From Heterostelium multicystogenum (lineage: Eukaryota > Evosea > Eumycetozoa > Acytosteliales > Acytosteliaceae), in assembly GCA_003667245.1 (NCBI GenBank), contig RCNN01000286.1, forward strand, positions 1 through 36,166: DNA of 36,166 bases, read 5' to 3'. Both the position numbers and the translations under genes were made by a program. Shown piece after piece: positions 1-12,416 of this stretch. The notes beneath the pieces are model-generated. The model searched no databases, was not told the DNA's origin, and saw only the letters and a list, made by a program, of their open reading frames with translations. Every line of letters begins with the position of its first letter. Positions within the stretch are counted from its first letter, which is position 1.

Positions 1-1990
1 CCGGAATTATCTTGCTTTTTGAATAGATTGATCAATGACTCTGATTGGATAGAATGGTGACAATGTAACACCATATTCCTTTGGAATGATATTGTTAAAG
101 TAGCTATATGTTGTTTGATTAGCATATATATATGTCTTCTGAGATCTATTGCAATAGATGATGTACTTACACTCCTAGCAAGAAGAAAAAAACTTTGCTT
201 CCATGACAAGTGTAACTACGACTTTTACCATACTCGGAGTAGGTGTCCAAAGAAATCAGGTACTCGTAAGAACTGTCTGAAGACTCAAAGCGATAAAGAT
301 GACATAGAGTCCATGTGCAAAGGCGAACTGTGGCACCCAGAGATATTGGAAGTGGTACAGTCTTGATACCAAAGGCAAACATATCCAAGTTGGAACCAAT
401 AGATGGTGCAAACCAATACAAAGATATAGGAGATAACTAAGATAAAAAGTAAGTTGTAATGAATTAGTGAGGAATGCGGCTATCAGGCTCTGCTTGCTTT
501 ACTTACTTCCAGAGGTCTTTGATTTCCAGAAGAATGCGCTAAAAAGAGGAATGCAAGTGAAACACGAGTGAAAATCCATAGATAACGATCAAGAGGATGA
601 CTCTGAATGGCTGTTTTAAAGAAGTATGGGAGTGCACCTGCGGAACCATAATGACCATGACAGCTGCGATCATAAAGTAGAGAACGATGAAGAATATGTA
701 GTTGGCAAGAATGTAAGTGATATTCTTTAGACCCATCATGTTCATGACTTGGAACAACTTCTTTTCTTTCTCCTGCACCAAATTGAATACAAATACAGGG
801 AAGATGAATGTAAATACAATGGGCAAGAAGAAGAGACCCATCATATAGGAAATTAGTGTCCATATCAAAGTTGGTATATACATTGTAGTAGGTCTGATCA
901 CCAAGCGATCTTATATTGTGGACCCAATGTCATTTGAACTGTTCAAAATAGATAGATTAGAAATATTTGGGTAAGTAGGAATGTAAGAGTAGCCTTTGAA
1001 GAAGTGTAATGATAACTTACGGAATGCATTGTTAAGCATCGAGATAAAGTCGCTATCAGTCGAGTCCCAGTAGTTGTACATAAAGCTATTGTAGTATGGA
1101 CTCGAGTAGAAATCCCTGTTTTAATGTTCTCGATGGTATAGTTCATTATTTTGTTGGCAATCGACAGCTGAATAAAGGTGATAGCATAGGATGGGATGAC
1201 CAATGATAGGTTGTCGAAATCTATGTATGCGTTCTTTGGAAAGTTGGGCAAAACTTCGTTGTAGTAAAAGTCGTGAATGGCTTCGTCCATTGTTCCATTT
1301 ACAAGCTCTTTGAAAATAGGTGTGTCAATTGTGTTCCACTGGTAACTTGAGTTTGTAGTATGAGTAGATAGAATGTTGGCAAGTTACCCAAGAGTGTTGT
1401 GCTTGGTTGTGTTAAATTGTTGATACCTGCGGCATCCCATTCCTCAGGTGCGTTCTTAAACCAGTAGTATGTAGGACGCACGTTTGCTATAATAAAGGGT
1501 AGAACTAAACGGAGAGTAAGGGCCACTGTCAGAGTCAGAGGAGTTTTTTGTTTTCTTGAATACTCTGCATTGCACTATGCATAGCAATCAAAACGATCAT
1601 ATCAAGAGAATAGGAAACACCAGCTGGGCAACATTTGTCTTGATCTGTCGGAATTGTAATATGAAATTTCTGTGCAGCTATATTATATGGAAATTGGAAG
1701 GAATTTAGAATCGACCAAAGTATATGAATCATTTATTGGAAGAGGAAGTAATATATGAAATTTACCAAAGCTGCAATTTGTCCTCTAATAGTAATCATCT
1801 TAGTGATATTACTCCAAGTTGTATTGTTATTGTTTGTTTCCAATTCAGTTTGAATTGGCGAATAAGACTACTAAACCAAAAGCTAATCCAGCAACACAAA
1901 TACTCCAATGCAGTTATGATGTGAAATTCAAGATTCAGATGAATGATTGGTTGTTTGTTTGGAATACTAAACTAAAGTTGGCTGAGAATT
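1..1990 (-). CDS. ABCA-type ABC transporter, transmembrane part, truncated at window edge
   Basis: Reads right to left and runs off the left edge before any nucleotide-binding domain. Recognisable pieces are a probable first membrane helix (about 1930-1850), a large extracellular loop (about 1520-960, with LPNFPKNAYIDFDNLS), and a multi-helix block at about 904-540 containing the ABCA-like segment NLVQEKEKKLFQVMNMMGLK. A GTAAGT donor near 512 ends that exon. Further helices follow at 420-160, and near the edge the piece IIPKEYGVTLSPFYP resembles the end of the ABCA membrane domain. The frame changes several times (for example near 1530, 1300, 1120 and 280), so the product is assembled from adjoining frames. 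The 5' end is unclear: no ATG was found close to the first helix. ABCA proteins move lipids or amphipathic substrates across membranes; the substrate here is unknown. It lies head to head with a second ABCA gene. Confidence 0.75.
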
Positions 1991-2010
1991 CCTTTGACAA
2001 TTTCCAATAG

Positions 2011-2881
2011 TTTTTAATTCTTTGTTTGACAGGATTGAAAGAACTTGGTGCGTAATTAAAAGAAGTTGGTGGTTACTTAGTTTGTGAAAGTCCCCAACCT
2101 AAGTTGCCAGCTCGACTCTCGGTAATTATTAATAAACTAGTTTTATAAATAATTTTTCAAAAACAATTGGATTTTGGAAACTGGAAGTAAGAAAGTGGCA
2201 AGTTGAGTTAAGTTCTTGTTTGAGACTCCTAGGATTCTCTTTCAAAAGCTGAGATTAATACTATTTAATAAAGATATATTCTTTATTTTTGGAGAATCAA
2301 GATTTTGTTCAAAATATCATCATTCAATAATGAACATTTGCATATTTGATCAAAAAAAACAAAAATAAAAAACTCAAAAAAACGAACCTGTCAAATAAAA
2401 AATAACCTCATACATCAACATTTACCCCTATCAATCATCCAAATCACCGTTTTTTTTGACAAAAAACTTTGGTGACCTTAAAACTAGATATTCAAAATAA
2501 AATTGATCAGATTTGATCTAAATTCAAACTCAAACAGTTAACAAACCATAAATACTAATATTATTTAATATTCTTTCCAATTTCAACTCCATATTTTATT
2601 ATATAATTATCATTAATTGATTGTCAATCCAGAGGAGGAGTGGAAGGTGCCAGATTATCCATTTCCAATCAAAAATAAATTGACCAAGGTTTAGAAACAA
2701 ATCAGATCAATTTCACTTAGAGAAAGATAAATATGGTACAGAAAGCATCGTTATTTCAACAGTTTTATATACTGTTGTATAAACAATATTACTGCTTGTC
2801 AGAAATAAAGTGTGACTTTCTTTAGATTGACAACACCATTCTGGGCAACTTTATTGTATTTTCATCGTATATAAAGCACTG
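2011..2881. other. AT-rich intergenic region between two divergent ABCA genes
   Basis: About 870 bases without a supportable gene. It probably holds both promoters of the head-to-head ABCA pair. A slightly GC-richer patch lies at 2083-2120; the rest is A/T-rich with poly-A and poly-T runs. A short open stretch just before 2882 (about 2826-2881) may be a missing part of the plus-strand gene's first exon. Confidence 0.6.
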
Positions 2882-5412
2882 ATGAATCAGTCAGTAGCAC
2901 CCGAGTACAGTCCAGTTGAATCTACTATTACAAATTATAACGTCAGGTATGTTCTAATGATTCTCCACGTTTCCAAGCAATTTACATCACTTACTAATTC
3001 GTCGGAAATATTCAATTCCAATTCCACTCTCAATTCCATATAATTTCCAATTTACAGAGTAAATATTGTTTACAATATAATTTCGGAAAATGTATCTGCT
3101 GCCAATCAGCAGATTATATTGAACGGCATACAATCGACTATGAACTGGCATCCCGACAGACTTCAAGCGTTACCAGATGGCATCGATCAGTTTAATTATT
3201 TTCAAAGGACAATTGACACATCAAGTTACCAACAACATGACTTTTGCCAGTGTTTACTTCTCTCAAATCAACGACTCCTACATCTATTACAGCTTGGCAT
3301 ACAACCAAAATGACGGTCTTGTCAAATCACTCATCATTCAGATGCAATATGGTTCGTCGGAGCAATTGCAATATGCCAAGGCGATTCGTTACGCTATCGA
3401 AAAGAGCATCATCAGCGTCTTCTCCAACAACGAGGCAGACGTCAATATCTATAAACAGGCTCCACCCAAGTACCTAGGCAGCAATGCTACCCGCCCTCCA
3501 ACGTTATCCTAGCAATGTTCTTACCCAACCTTTATTGTATTTGGTGTTACATTCCCATTCATCTTGTTCGTCTACTTGATTGTCGAAGAAAAGGAAAGAA
3601 AGATTCGTTCATACCTCCGTGCATTCGGTGTCAACGACACCATCTACTACCTTACATGGATTCTCGACGGTATGCTCTTTGCATTGTTCAAACACCATTG
3701 TCATCATGATCTTTGGTTATGCAGCCAAGATCCAGTTCATCAGCAACTGTTCTTCAGCTGTCATCTTTGTCATTTTGATGACCTATCAGCTTAGTTTGGT
3801 CGCAATTGCTGTGTTGTTTGCTTCACTCCTTTCTCGTACTAGAGCAGCTATGATTTTTGCAGTAATCATCTATTGTATTGTGCTCGCAGGTTCGATTGTC
3901 TTGTCAATGATGTCCGAAATCATCTATGCTCTCTGGAACGAAAAGGCCAAATATTATAACTGGTTGATTGCATTCCAAGTAATCTCACCACTCAAGTATG
4001 TAGTCCGTTTCTATCTCTCTATAATAATACCCTGTACTCATCGCGATTCTCCTATCTCTATAGCTTCTTAAAGGTGTTAGTCGACATTTCAAGTGTAACC
4101 ATTGGTGTAAACTTTATTGACTTTGCCAATGGTAACTCTAAAATGGTGCAGAATACCATTGGTCAACCTTTGTCGGTCAAATCAACTCAACCTACAACAG
4201 TCCAAGCAGACCCATCACAACAGCTTTCACACTAATAGCTACATATTTGTTGCAAACAATCATCTACTTTTTATTGGCTTGGTTCTTTGATAAGGTTATT
4301 CCCGATGAATTCGGTGGAAGAAGACCACCTGGTTCTTTGTCACCAAGTCCTTCTGGTTCCCACAAGTCTTACCGGAGGAAGTCAACGAGCACGATTTGAG
4401 AACCAAGATCAACTCTAGCGATCCAGACATCCATCAAGAATCAACAAGTGTAAATTTGGACAACTTTGACAACTACTCCCTCGTTGTGAGAAACCTAGTC
4501 AAGCGCTATGGAAGCAAGAAGGCTGTCGACAACTTGTCATTCAGTGCTGAGAAGGGTAAGATCATCGCTATGCTAGGTCACAACGGTGCTGGTAAGACGA
4601 CTACCATCAACATGATTACTGGCCAAACCACTCTTACGGGTGGTAACATCTTTGTACATGGTTACAATGTCAAGACACAAATGGATTATATCAAGACATT
4701 GCTTGGTCTCTGTCCACAATTCGATGTTTACTGGCCTGATTTCACAGCTCGTGAGCATCTTACCATTATGACACTTGTCAAAGAAAAGCGAGACAACATT
4801 AAGCACGATGTAGATCAAATTCTACACAGCGTCAGACTCTCTTCCGTTGCTGACAACATTGTCAGCTCCTACTCTGGTGGTATGAGACGTCGTCTCTCCG
4901 TTGCCATTGGTATCATAGGTGACCCACAAGTCATCATTCTCGACGAACCAACCACCGGTATCGATCCAGCCAACAGACGTTACATCTGGAAGCTTATCAA
5001 GAGCATCAAGAAAGACAAATTGATCCTGCTTACAACTCACTCGATGGAGGAAGCCGATGCTCTTGGTGACAAGATCATCATTATGGACGGAGGTAAACTC
5101 TCTGGTGCCGGTACTTCTCTCCACTTGAAGGATAGATTTGGAACTGGCTATAAGTTACATTTAGTTACCACCAACGTCGAGGAGGCTCAACGTCTTGTCC
5201 AACAACACTTGCCAATTGCCAAACTCGACCGTCTCAACTCAATGAATTTGGTATACACCATCCCATCAATGGAGCAACTTTCATCATTCTTGAAATTCCT
5301 TACCGTCGAAAAGGGTATTGATAAACTAATTACCGACTGGCAAATCCAAAATACAACTTTGGAGGATGTATTCTTGCACATGGTTAAAAAACCAGAAGAC
5401 TTCAAACATTAA
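2882..5412 (+). CDS. ABCA-type half ABC transporter (one membrane domain plus one ATPase domain)
   Basis: A first exon (2882-2946) splices through a GT-AG intron (2947-3057) into a long coding region. The extracellular loop (about 3058-3500) is followed by membrane helices (about 3515-4330), including the conserved EEKERKIRSYLRAFGV. The nucleotide-binding domain at about 4480-5060 is intact, with Walker A GHNGAGKTT near 4576, Q-loop CPQFD near 4714, ABC signature YSGGMRRR near 4870, Walker B ILDEPTTGID near 4936 and switch H in TTHSMEEAD near 5032. The stop is at 5410-5412. A single ATPase domain matches the half-size ABCA members known in Dictyostelium. The membrane part has about six frame changes between 3200 and 4390, while the ATPase part has none. 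The start is uncertain: the N-terminal helix expected upstream is not clearly present, so the first exon may be incomplete. Confidence 0.85.
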
Positions 5413-6301
5413 CCAATCCACATCTCAAATCACCAAATCACCAAATCATACCAAACCAAACTAAAATCGATCAATCAGTCGTCTGTCAAATCAACGACAA
5501 CAAACCAATCAATCAACCAATCAACTAAACAACCAAACTATAACTTCTCTTAAAGATTTATTATAATATTTATAACCAATCAAATAGAACCAATAATTAA
5601 TATTTATAAACAAAACAATAATGTTTAATTATTTATTTATATATATAAATCATATATATAATATAAATTTATCCAAATAACAAATATAATTAATATTTAT
5701 ATCTCTGGTTTTGTATTTACACTGTTAGAGTTTCACACCACTCGAAACAATTGTTATTTTCAGAACGATCGTTAGTTGGTGGTGTCAAATAAATTCTGAT
5801 CATTTGACAGATAGAAATTGATAGTTGATTGGCATGATGTATTGTTTGATCAATTTGGGAAATGCAATTTAATTAAATTATCATCTGAATTATAGAATGA
5901 TTAGATTGGTGAAATTGTGGTAGGGTATGATTAAACAGTGTATCAAACAATTGTTAGATACCTGAAAACGAATCCAAAGTTAATTATTTATCTACAATTA
6001 ATTTTTATTCTTAATCTAATAGTAAATGGTACAAATCCGAGCTGAATTCCATTTATCATCCAATAAAATCAATATCTTTTTTTCAAACAAGCTACACCAA
6101 ATTGTAATGATTGACGAATAATGTTTACTCTCTTTGTAAACAAATAAAATGGAGATGGTCCATGATGGCTAAATTTACAAACATTTGATAATTTAAATTC
6201 TATTTATTTAATTTCTAATATATTTTTTTCTTTTAATAAACAGAATCAGATAAGTTTGTAATAATCTATTATTCAATTTGAATATAGTATTATTATTAAT
6301 A
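5413..6301. other. Intergenic region; G-poor 3' flank then AT-rich
   Basis: No gene seen. The first 120 bases after the ABCA stop are almost free of G on the plus strand and made of CAAT/CAAA-like units, probably the 3' UTR. An A/T-rich stretch with ATATAT runs follows, and the last part is probably the promoter of the secreted-protein gene. Confidence 0.6.
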
Positions 6302-7421
6302 ATGTTAATAAAACAATTCTTTATATTTATACTTTTTTCATTTTTGATATCCTTCAACTATGGATGTTCTTATATCAAAGTAATGTATGATATTTCTAAA
6401 CCTGGAAAACTATTGCAAACGAAAGGTATATATATGTTTGAATATTTAGGATATTGATGGGATATTAATTTTAAATTTTATCTACAAGATTGTCATTTCA
6501 AAAATTCAATTTGGGTAGATCCATCTAACTATCAATGGAGTTGTGTTGATGGAAGAGGAAAGTGCAGAGCTAGGTACTCTTGGTGGAGATTCTGGAGAAT
6601 TTTTACTAGGACTTTCCACCTATCAGGTAATGACGGATTTACCTGATAGTGAGGTAATAGAGAAAATCCCAAAGTTCTTTAAAGATTTCTTGGAGATTCA
6701 ACCTACTCCTCTTTATTTGCATACTGATGACCACTCTGAAGAATTGGCAACTAACAAAATCAGAGAAATTTTTAAATCCAAAGATCTAGTTGTTAATTTT
6801 ACCAATCCTAGTGACCAATATAAAGAACATTTATTGAATTTGGTCTCTGACAAAAACTATGTCGGATGCGGCCACATTAGATTAATCATGAGTAATCCAG
6901 ATATTTACAAAATCAATCCAAAGATTGTTTCCTCATACTTGAAAGAATTTTATACAAACTTGTGGGACGAGGATACAAGTAAAAATCTAGTCTACATTAC
7001 TTCTGAGAAAAAAAGTAAAAAATCATGTACTCTTCTCGACCTTCATGGAGATCATCACGAAAGATCAAGTACCATCATCAACTTCCCTAATTTTGGAGAA
7101 AAAGTAAGTTAATGAGGATAATTAATTTTGATCTATTACTAAATTTGATAATATCAAAAGTGTAACGGTAAAGTTTTAACTTCAAGCCCCAATCCACAGA
7201 ATTGTGAGAGCTCTTTTATCTTCCACAGTAATAAAGTGTTAGATTCAAGCATTCGTGGTAGAGTTAAGAATTTCTTTTCCATTGGACTTGACAAAGATGA
7301 ATTCTCCAAAACTCTAGACAAAATTTACTCTGAATGGCAGAAGCTCTCAGTAAGTTTCTTGGCACCAAATTTACCTATATATCAAGTAAATATTACAATT
7401 ATGGATAATGAAGATCAATAA
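6302..7421 (+). CDS. Secreted protein of unknown function, three exons
   Basis: Proposed exons are 6302-6425, 6489-7103 and 7161-7421, joined by GT-AG introns that keep phase. The N-terminus is a clear signal peptide: MLIKQFFIFILFSFLISF followed by a short polar site. The mature part is about 310 residues with scattered cysteines, including DCHFKNSIWVDPSNYQWSC soon after the signal, YVGCGHIRLIM in the middle, LLDLHGDHHERSS, and CNGKVLTSSPNPQNC at the start of exon 3. These suggest a folded, disulphide-bonded extracellular or lumenal protein. One frame change is needed at about 6560-6585, where the frame holding the signal peptide runs to a stop while an overlapping frame carries the rest. I do not recognise the family, and no catalytic motif is claimed. 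It is convergent with the kinesin gene. Confidence 0.7.
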
Positions 7422-7622
7422 AAAAAAATATGTATATTTATTACATTTCTACTCACCTATTTTGGTTTGATTTCACAATGATTATACTACAGAGAATAAA
7501 GAAGTTTGTTTTTGATTGTTTTAATTAATAAATATATAAATATATAAATGGTATAGGAGTAAATTTATTATTACAATATTGAAATATAACAATGTTGGTA
7601 CCTTTAAAATTGATGAAATACA

Positions 7623-10600
7623 TTAATATAATTTCTTTCCAGTTTTCTTTAGGAATTGTTGACCAAAGTCCAATTTAATTTCATAGGCTCTCTTCATTGA
7701 TTTCTCATCACTTCGAACAACTTTGACAGCCTTTCTATTCAATAATAATCTTTGCGCAGTTGTCAACTCATTCTGTAGATCTTGACATTTCTCCATGAGT
7801 TGAGCATACTGTTGCTGTAGATTTTCATTCTCTCCCACCTGTTTATCGACTTCAAGTAACAACGATTGATTTTGCTCTTCAAGTTTCTTGACAAGTTCAT
7901 TTGATTTACTTGAGCTGTAATAATAAAGTATGTTAATTAATCCTGAATTCAGTTAAAAGTAACTATCCTAAGTTTGATTACTCACATTTCAATTTGTTGA
8001 TTTTGAGCCTTTTGTTTATATTGCTTTTCTTGGTTTAGTTTGCTTTGAAGTGATTGGAGTTCACTCTGAAGGTTTGCGATTTGAGTTTGCTGTAGCTTTG
8101 ATTTCATAGTTGCATCCTCTTTAAATAATAAATATTCTTGTTGTTGTAAATCATAATTGCTTTTCATGGTCTAGAAATATAGATTCATTAGTAAGATGTT
8201 CCAGTTTTTGAATCTGATTACGATAGTTACTTTAATTTCTTGTAGTAATTTAAATTCTTGTGATTTCAAATCAGATACCTCTGTTTGAAGTTGGGTATTA
8301 TATTCATTTAGACTTCGCTTTTCAGATTCACTTTGCTCCAGTTGAATGCGAAGTTCGCTGATATCAGCACTGTCTTCATCGATTTCAGTGCTGTTGTTGT
8401 CATTGTCAACAGTTGTGCTGTTACCATTGACTTCTGTTGAGACTATTGATTCATCGGGGATTGGTTCAATACTGCTGGTTGATGCTGATGAGGTCAATGT
8501 TGGAGAGGTGACGGTTGATGATACTGATTTGCGAGCTTTGTGTGGACTACCAACAATAGCTGTCAATCTGATCCTCTCATTTTCAACCATTGATTGCAAT
8601 CTCTTCGATAGATCTTTGTTTTCTTTTTCCATCTCGCAAAACTTTATCTGACTTTGGCTCAGTAGCTGTTCGGTACTGGCCAACTCTGTACAAAGTTGTT
8701 GTTGTCGTTGCTCCAGTTGTACTATACGATTCTGTAACTGAAGCTTAATCTGCATGCTGAGGATTTCCTCTTCGGACAGGTTTCTTATAACCTCCTCAAT
8801 GTTGATATCCTCGTTTCCACCTGCAAACAAATCGGAGTCATCGGAGAACGATGATGTAGAAATGCTGCGAGTGATTCTTCCTTCTGTTGAATTTGCATCG
8901 CCTTCCAGGTAGTCGGTCTGATTCTTCCTTTCGAGATACTGTATCACTTGAGAAGCCAGTATTCTCAAATCATCGACTTGTTGAGTAAGCGATGTGATGC
9001 GTAGTTCACGATTTTCCAGTTCCACCTTAAGATTACGCTCTGCATCTTTGTAGCTCTTTGATTCTTGATCAACTTGCTTCATTGATTCTTTGGTAGATTC
9101 AAGCTGAGAACGCACTTGTTGCAACTCTTCCTTTGTAGATTCGTATTGGATGGTAACTTCTGATAGTTCATCCTTAAATTTATCAATCAGCAACTGATTC
9201 TCCTCTTTGATACGATCGATCTGCATAGTTAGCTCTACCATTGCCATTGGATCGTAGAGAGATGATCCGGTGTCTGGGGAAGTTCGTCCACCACTTCCAT
9301 TTGCAACACTTGCACTAGCAGCAGCGAGACTGTTGACTAATGGTGTAGCTATAGCAACACTGTGTCTGTGTGAGGCGCTGCCTGCTGAGCTTACTGGTGA
9401 TGAGGTAAGTGCAGTTGAGTGTCTATTGGTTGATTTGCTTGGTGTGGTTGGGGTGGTAGTCGAGGTAGTGGTAGGAGCGGCAGTAGGTGGAGGAATAGCT
9501 AGATTGAGTAGCTGCTCGGGAATTGGTGAGCCAGAAACATACTCTGGCGACTTCATATACTCAACCAATTTCTCGAGTGACAATGAATAGTGTTTCAAAC
9601 TTGATAGCTCTTTGGTAAGAACGTTGATGATTGCTAGCAACTCTGCAGCTGACTTTTGTGAGTTTACTTTTACAGTGTTCTTGATAGTCTTGGCACGTGC
9701 ACCAAACTTTAATGTTGAAATAGTTTCGTCGGTATTCGAGATATGCGGAGATGCTGTTATCATGAGGGTAGTCTTTGTATTACCACCGAGTGATTCCTGT
9801 AAAATACGAGTGAGCTTTGAGTCACGGAACGGAATATGCTCACGCTTTGACTCTGTCAGCGCGTGTATACAATTTCCAAGTAGTGACAATGACTGATTGA
9901 TCTTCTTGGCCTCTTCAAGTGTCTGACCTTCTGCACCAGTTTTGGCAACCTTTTCAGATCCTGCCAAATCGACCAGATTCAACTTTCCACGCTTTATTGA
10001 TCCATCCTTTGATTTTTGCTCAATCGTCAGAATCAACAATGAATGTGAACGTGACGAACGTTGATTCATATTGGTTTTCGAGACTGAACGCGACTGCTCA
10101 CCGAGAGCAATCAGATCCATAATCTCATCCTCGTCAGCGACAAACTCCTCTGTCAGACCTTCAATCCAAATTCCATTTGTCTTTGATTCTCTAATCTTTA
10201 GATTTGTATTCTTTGGATTCAGCAAGTCCTTGATGATCTCCATATAGATCTCGACAAACGAGCACTTGATAGTAAACTCTGATCCAGAAGTGTCCTCTGC
10301 AATCTTGTTAAAAATGTGCACATTCGTTCTGGGGATGATACCCGCCAACTCTGGGTCCTTGTCTTCCGAACCAAACATAGTGAACGTCTATAACAGTAAT
10401 CAAGTTAATTAACTATCAGCATTGCAAGGCTGGCTCTTGTTTATCTATCTTACTTTTCCGGAACCAGTTTGACCGTATGCAAAGATGGTACCATTGTAGC
10501 CGTTGAGTACATCATCCACGGTGCTCTTGACAATCTCAAAGATCTCCTCCTGATGTGTTTCAGGTGGGAAAACACGATCGAATGTAAAAGGGATTTGGTT

Positions 10601-10735
10601 GCCACCCTGATTCATAATGAGCTGTGTCTCCTCACCAGGAAACTGCACGACCACCTGATCTTGGTCACCACTCTTCTCCTTTGCATTCAATGGACGAAAT
10701 CTAGCAATAACTCTAATATTACAACTAGTTGCCAT
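7623..10735 (-). CDS. Kinesin-1-like heavy chain, N-terminal motor
   Basis: Four exons (10735-10454, 10387-8231, 8170-7986, 7914-7623) join in phase to 971 residues with no frame break. The N-terminal motor starts NIRVIARFRPLN. Its P-loop GQTGSGKT spans the first intron at about residues 88-95. Switch I is NQRSSRSH at about 202-209, and switch II LVDLAGSE at about 232-239. The motor ends near residue 335 (LKFGARAKTIKN). A Ser/Thr/Pro-rich hinge follows (about 370-450), then long Gln/Glu-rich coiled coil to near the end, as in plus-end-directed conventional kinesins that dimerise and carry vesicles along microtubules. The C-terminus is basic. The length is close to D. discoideum Kif5 (about 990 residues) and shorter than Kif3 or Kif7. 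Kif5 is therefore the likeliest counterpart, but this is not proven. Several ORFs on the opposite strand are shadows. Confidence 0.93.
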
Positions 10736-12416
10736 TTTCTATATATATATATATATAATTTATAAACTATCCAATAATAATAATAATAACAACAATAATG
10801 ATAGCTAGTTACTAATTATGTCGATTACTATACTATCTATATCCCATACAAGATAATTATTAATATTAATAATTTATATTAGATTATTTTAATGTTTGCT
10901 GTTGTGTTACTATTATTGTTGTTGTTAATGACTGTGGTTATTGGTTGTTGTTGTTGCTGAAGTTACTCTATTGTACAAATTAGTACGTGAAAAGATGAGT
11001 AATTATTTAAATTTAAATGTGTTATTAGTAGGAGGGAGAATCAAATGTGAGTGAAGAAAAGAGGGGTTTGTTTTGGAAATTGGTGTTGTTGTATATGACA
11101 GTGGTTGATAATTACTTGATATTATTATCTATTATGATAAATGCCTTATTTTTAGTGACTAGAGCTGAATTTAGTAGTAGTCTTCGAAAGACCAAGAATA
11201 GATGTAGTAGAGATAGAAAGGTAGTACTCCTCTAGATTAGTTGTTGGGTTGTGAACTAAGCTTTGCATACAATCCAATCAAACGATATTTATAAACAATT
11301 GTTTGATGTAGTGTATTGTTACTATTATTTGTTGAATTACAGCAAGTATTAGTATATCACTCTAAACTCTATATATCTATAACTCTAGTAATAAATGATT
11401 ATGAATTATTAAATTGTATTTTAAAATAAGCAAAGATAAAATGTTTTTAATTTTAAACAAAAAAACACATTTTAAATCATTTGGTGATAGTTTCAATGCA
11501 ATGAAAAGGGGCACCGGATACTCGTTAATGAACAACAAACACAACTCACTAATGATATGAAATATCAGTCAGTGGATAAAAACAAAACCTTTTTTTTTGT
11601 GAAGGTTCATTTGAAATTTACGTTTTGATTGGCAATCTTAAAAAACCAGTAAAATTAAAATAACTTTCAAATGTTTAAAATAATTTATTTTGTACATTCA
11701 AACTTTGGAAATCATAATTTAAAGTACCAACTACTATTGAATTAAAATTTCGATCATTTATAAAAACATTTATTTATATTTAAGGAAATTAAAAAATTTG
11801 AACTACTTCTACTTATAAAATATATGTAATAATTTTCTATTATATATATATATTATGAATAAATAAATTTTAAGGTATTTTTGGAAAAGTAAAGTAAATA
11901 CAATTGTATTTAATTATGTATTTTTTTGAGATAAATTTAGTTGGATGATATAATGTAATATCCATGATAATTTCATTAGAGTTAATTATTACTAATATTA
12001 CTGGATAGATTATCGATTAAAATGAAAAATTAATATATATTTTTCAAACCACTGCCTATTACTTTACCACTTTCATATGAATGAATTTTATAGATTAATA
12101 ATACACCAATAACTATCCATTTTTCACCATTATTTCACCATTTCCACCCCATTTCCACCCAATTTCCCCACAGAGTTTCACCATTTCCACCAAATGTATA
12201 TGATTCATAATAGTAAACAAAAAACCAAAAACAAACAATTAATTATATTATTGATTATATTTCAAAACAAGTCCTAAATATTTATATAGAAATTATTTCA
12301 TATTTTATCTTAAATTTAGTTATATAAATATTATTATATACTTATCTATATATTGTTTTTTCATTATTATCATTCCCTTTCTTAATTTATAATCTTAAAG
12401 TCAAACATATTATTTT
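10736..12416. other. Long AT-rich intergenic region between divergent genes
   Basis: About 1.7 kb between the kinesin and EamA transporter starts. An (AT) run at 10741-10757 sits just upstream of the kinesin ATG, followed by (AAT) and (GTT)-type simple repeats to about 10960. The middle is A/T-rich with no convincing reading frame. At 12126-12195 there is a C-rich, G-poor patch with a 16-bp exact direct repeat, listed separately. Confidence 0.6.
12133..12191. repeat. Exact 16-bp direct repeat in a C-rich upstream patch
   Basis: The 16-mer TTTCACCATTTCCACC occurs at 12133-12148 and again at 12176-12191, a spacing of 43 bases. Related ATTTCCACCC and ATTTCCCC units lie between. It stands out in a region that is otherwise nearly all A and T, and lies about 230-280 bases upstream of the EamA transporter ATG. 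A promoter role is inference. Confidence 0.6.

Noticed and set aside
115..366. Plus-strand 83-residue ORF
   Set aside because: It lies opposite the ABCA membrane region and shows no protein-like pattern; the minus strand carries the recognisable family.
1724..2010. Overlapping plus-strand ORFs of 63-66 residues
   Set aside because: No recognisable motif; the minus strand here reads as a hydrophobic helix of the ABCA gene.
8346..10122. Several plus-strand ORFs across the kinesin
   Set aside because: Antisense shadows of a fully open kinesin; the Val/Leu-rich composition comes from complemented Gln/Ser/Thr codons.
11047..11235. 62-residue ORF in the long spacer
   Set aside because: Starts at a chance ATG in low-complexity DNA; no signal, motif or splice support.
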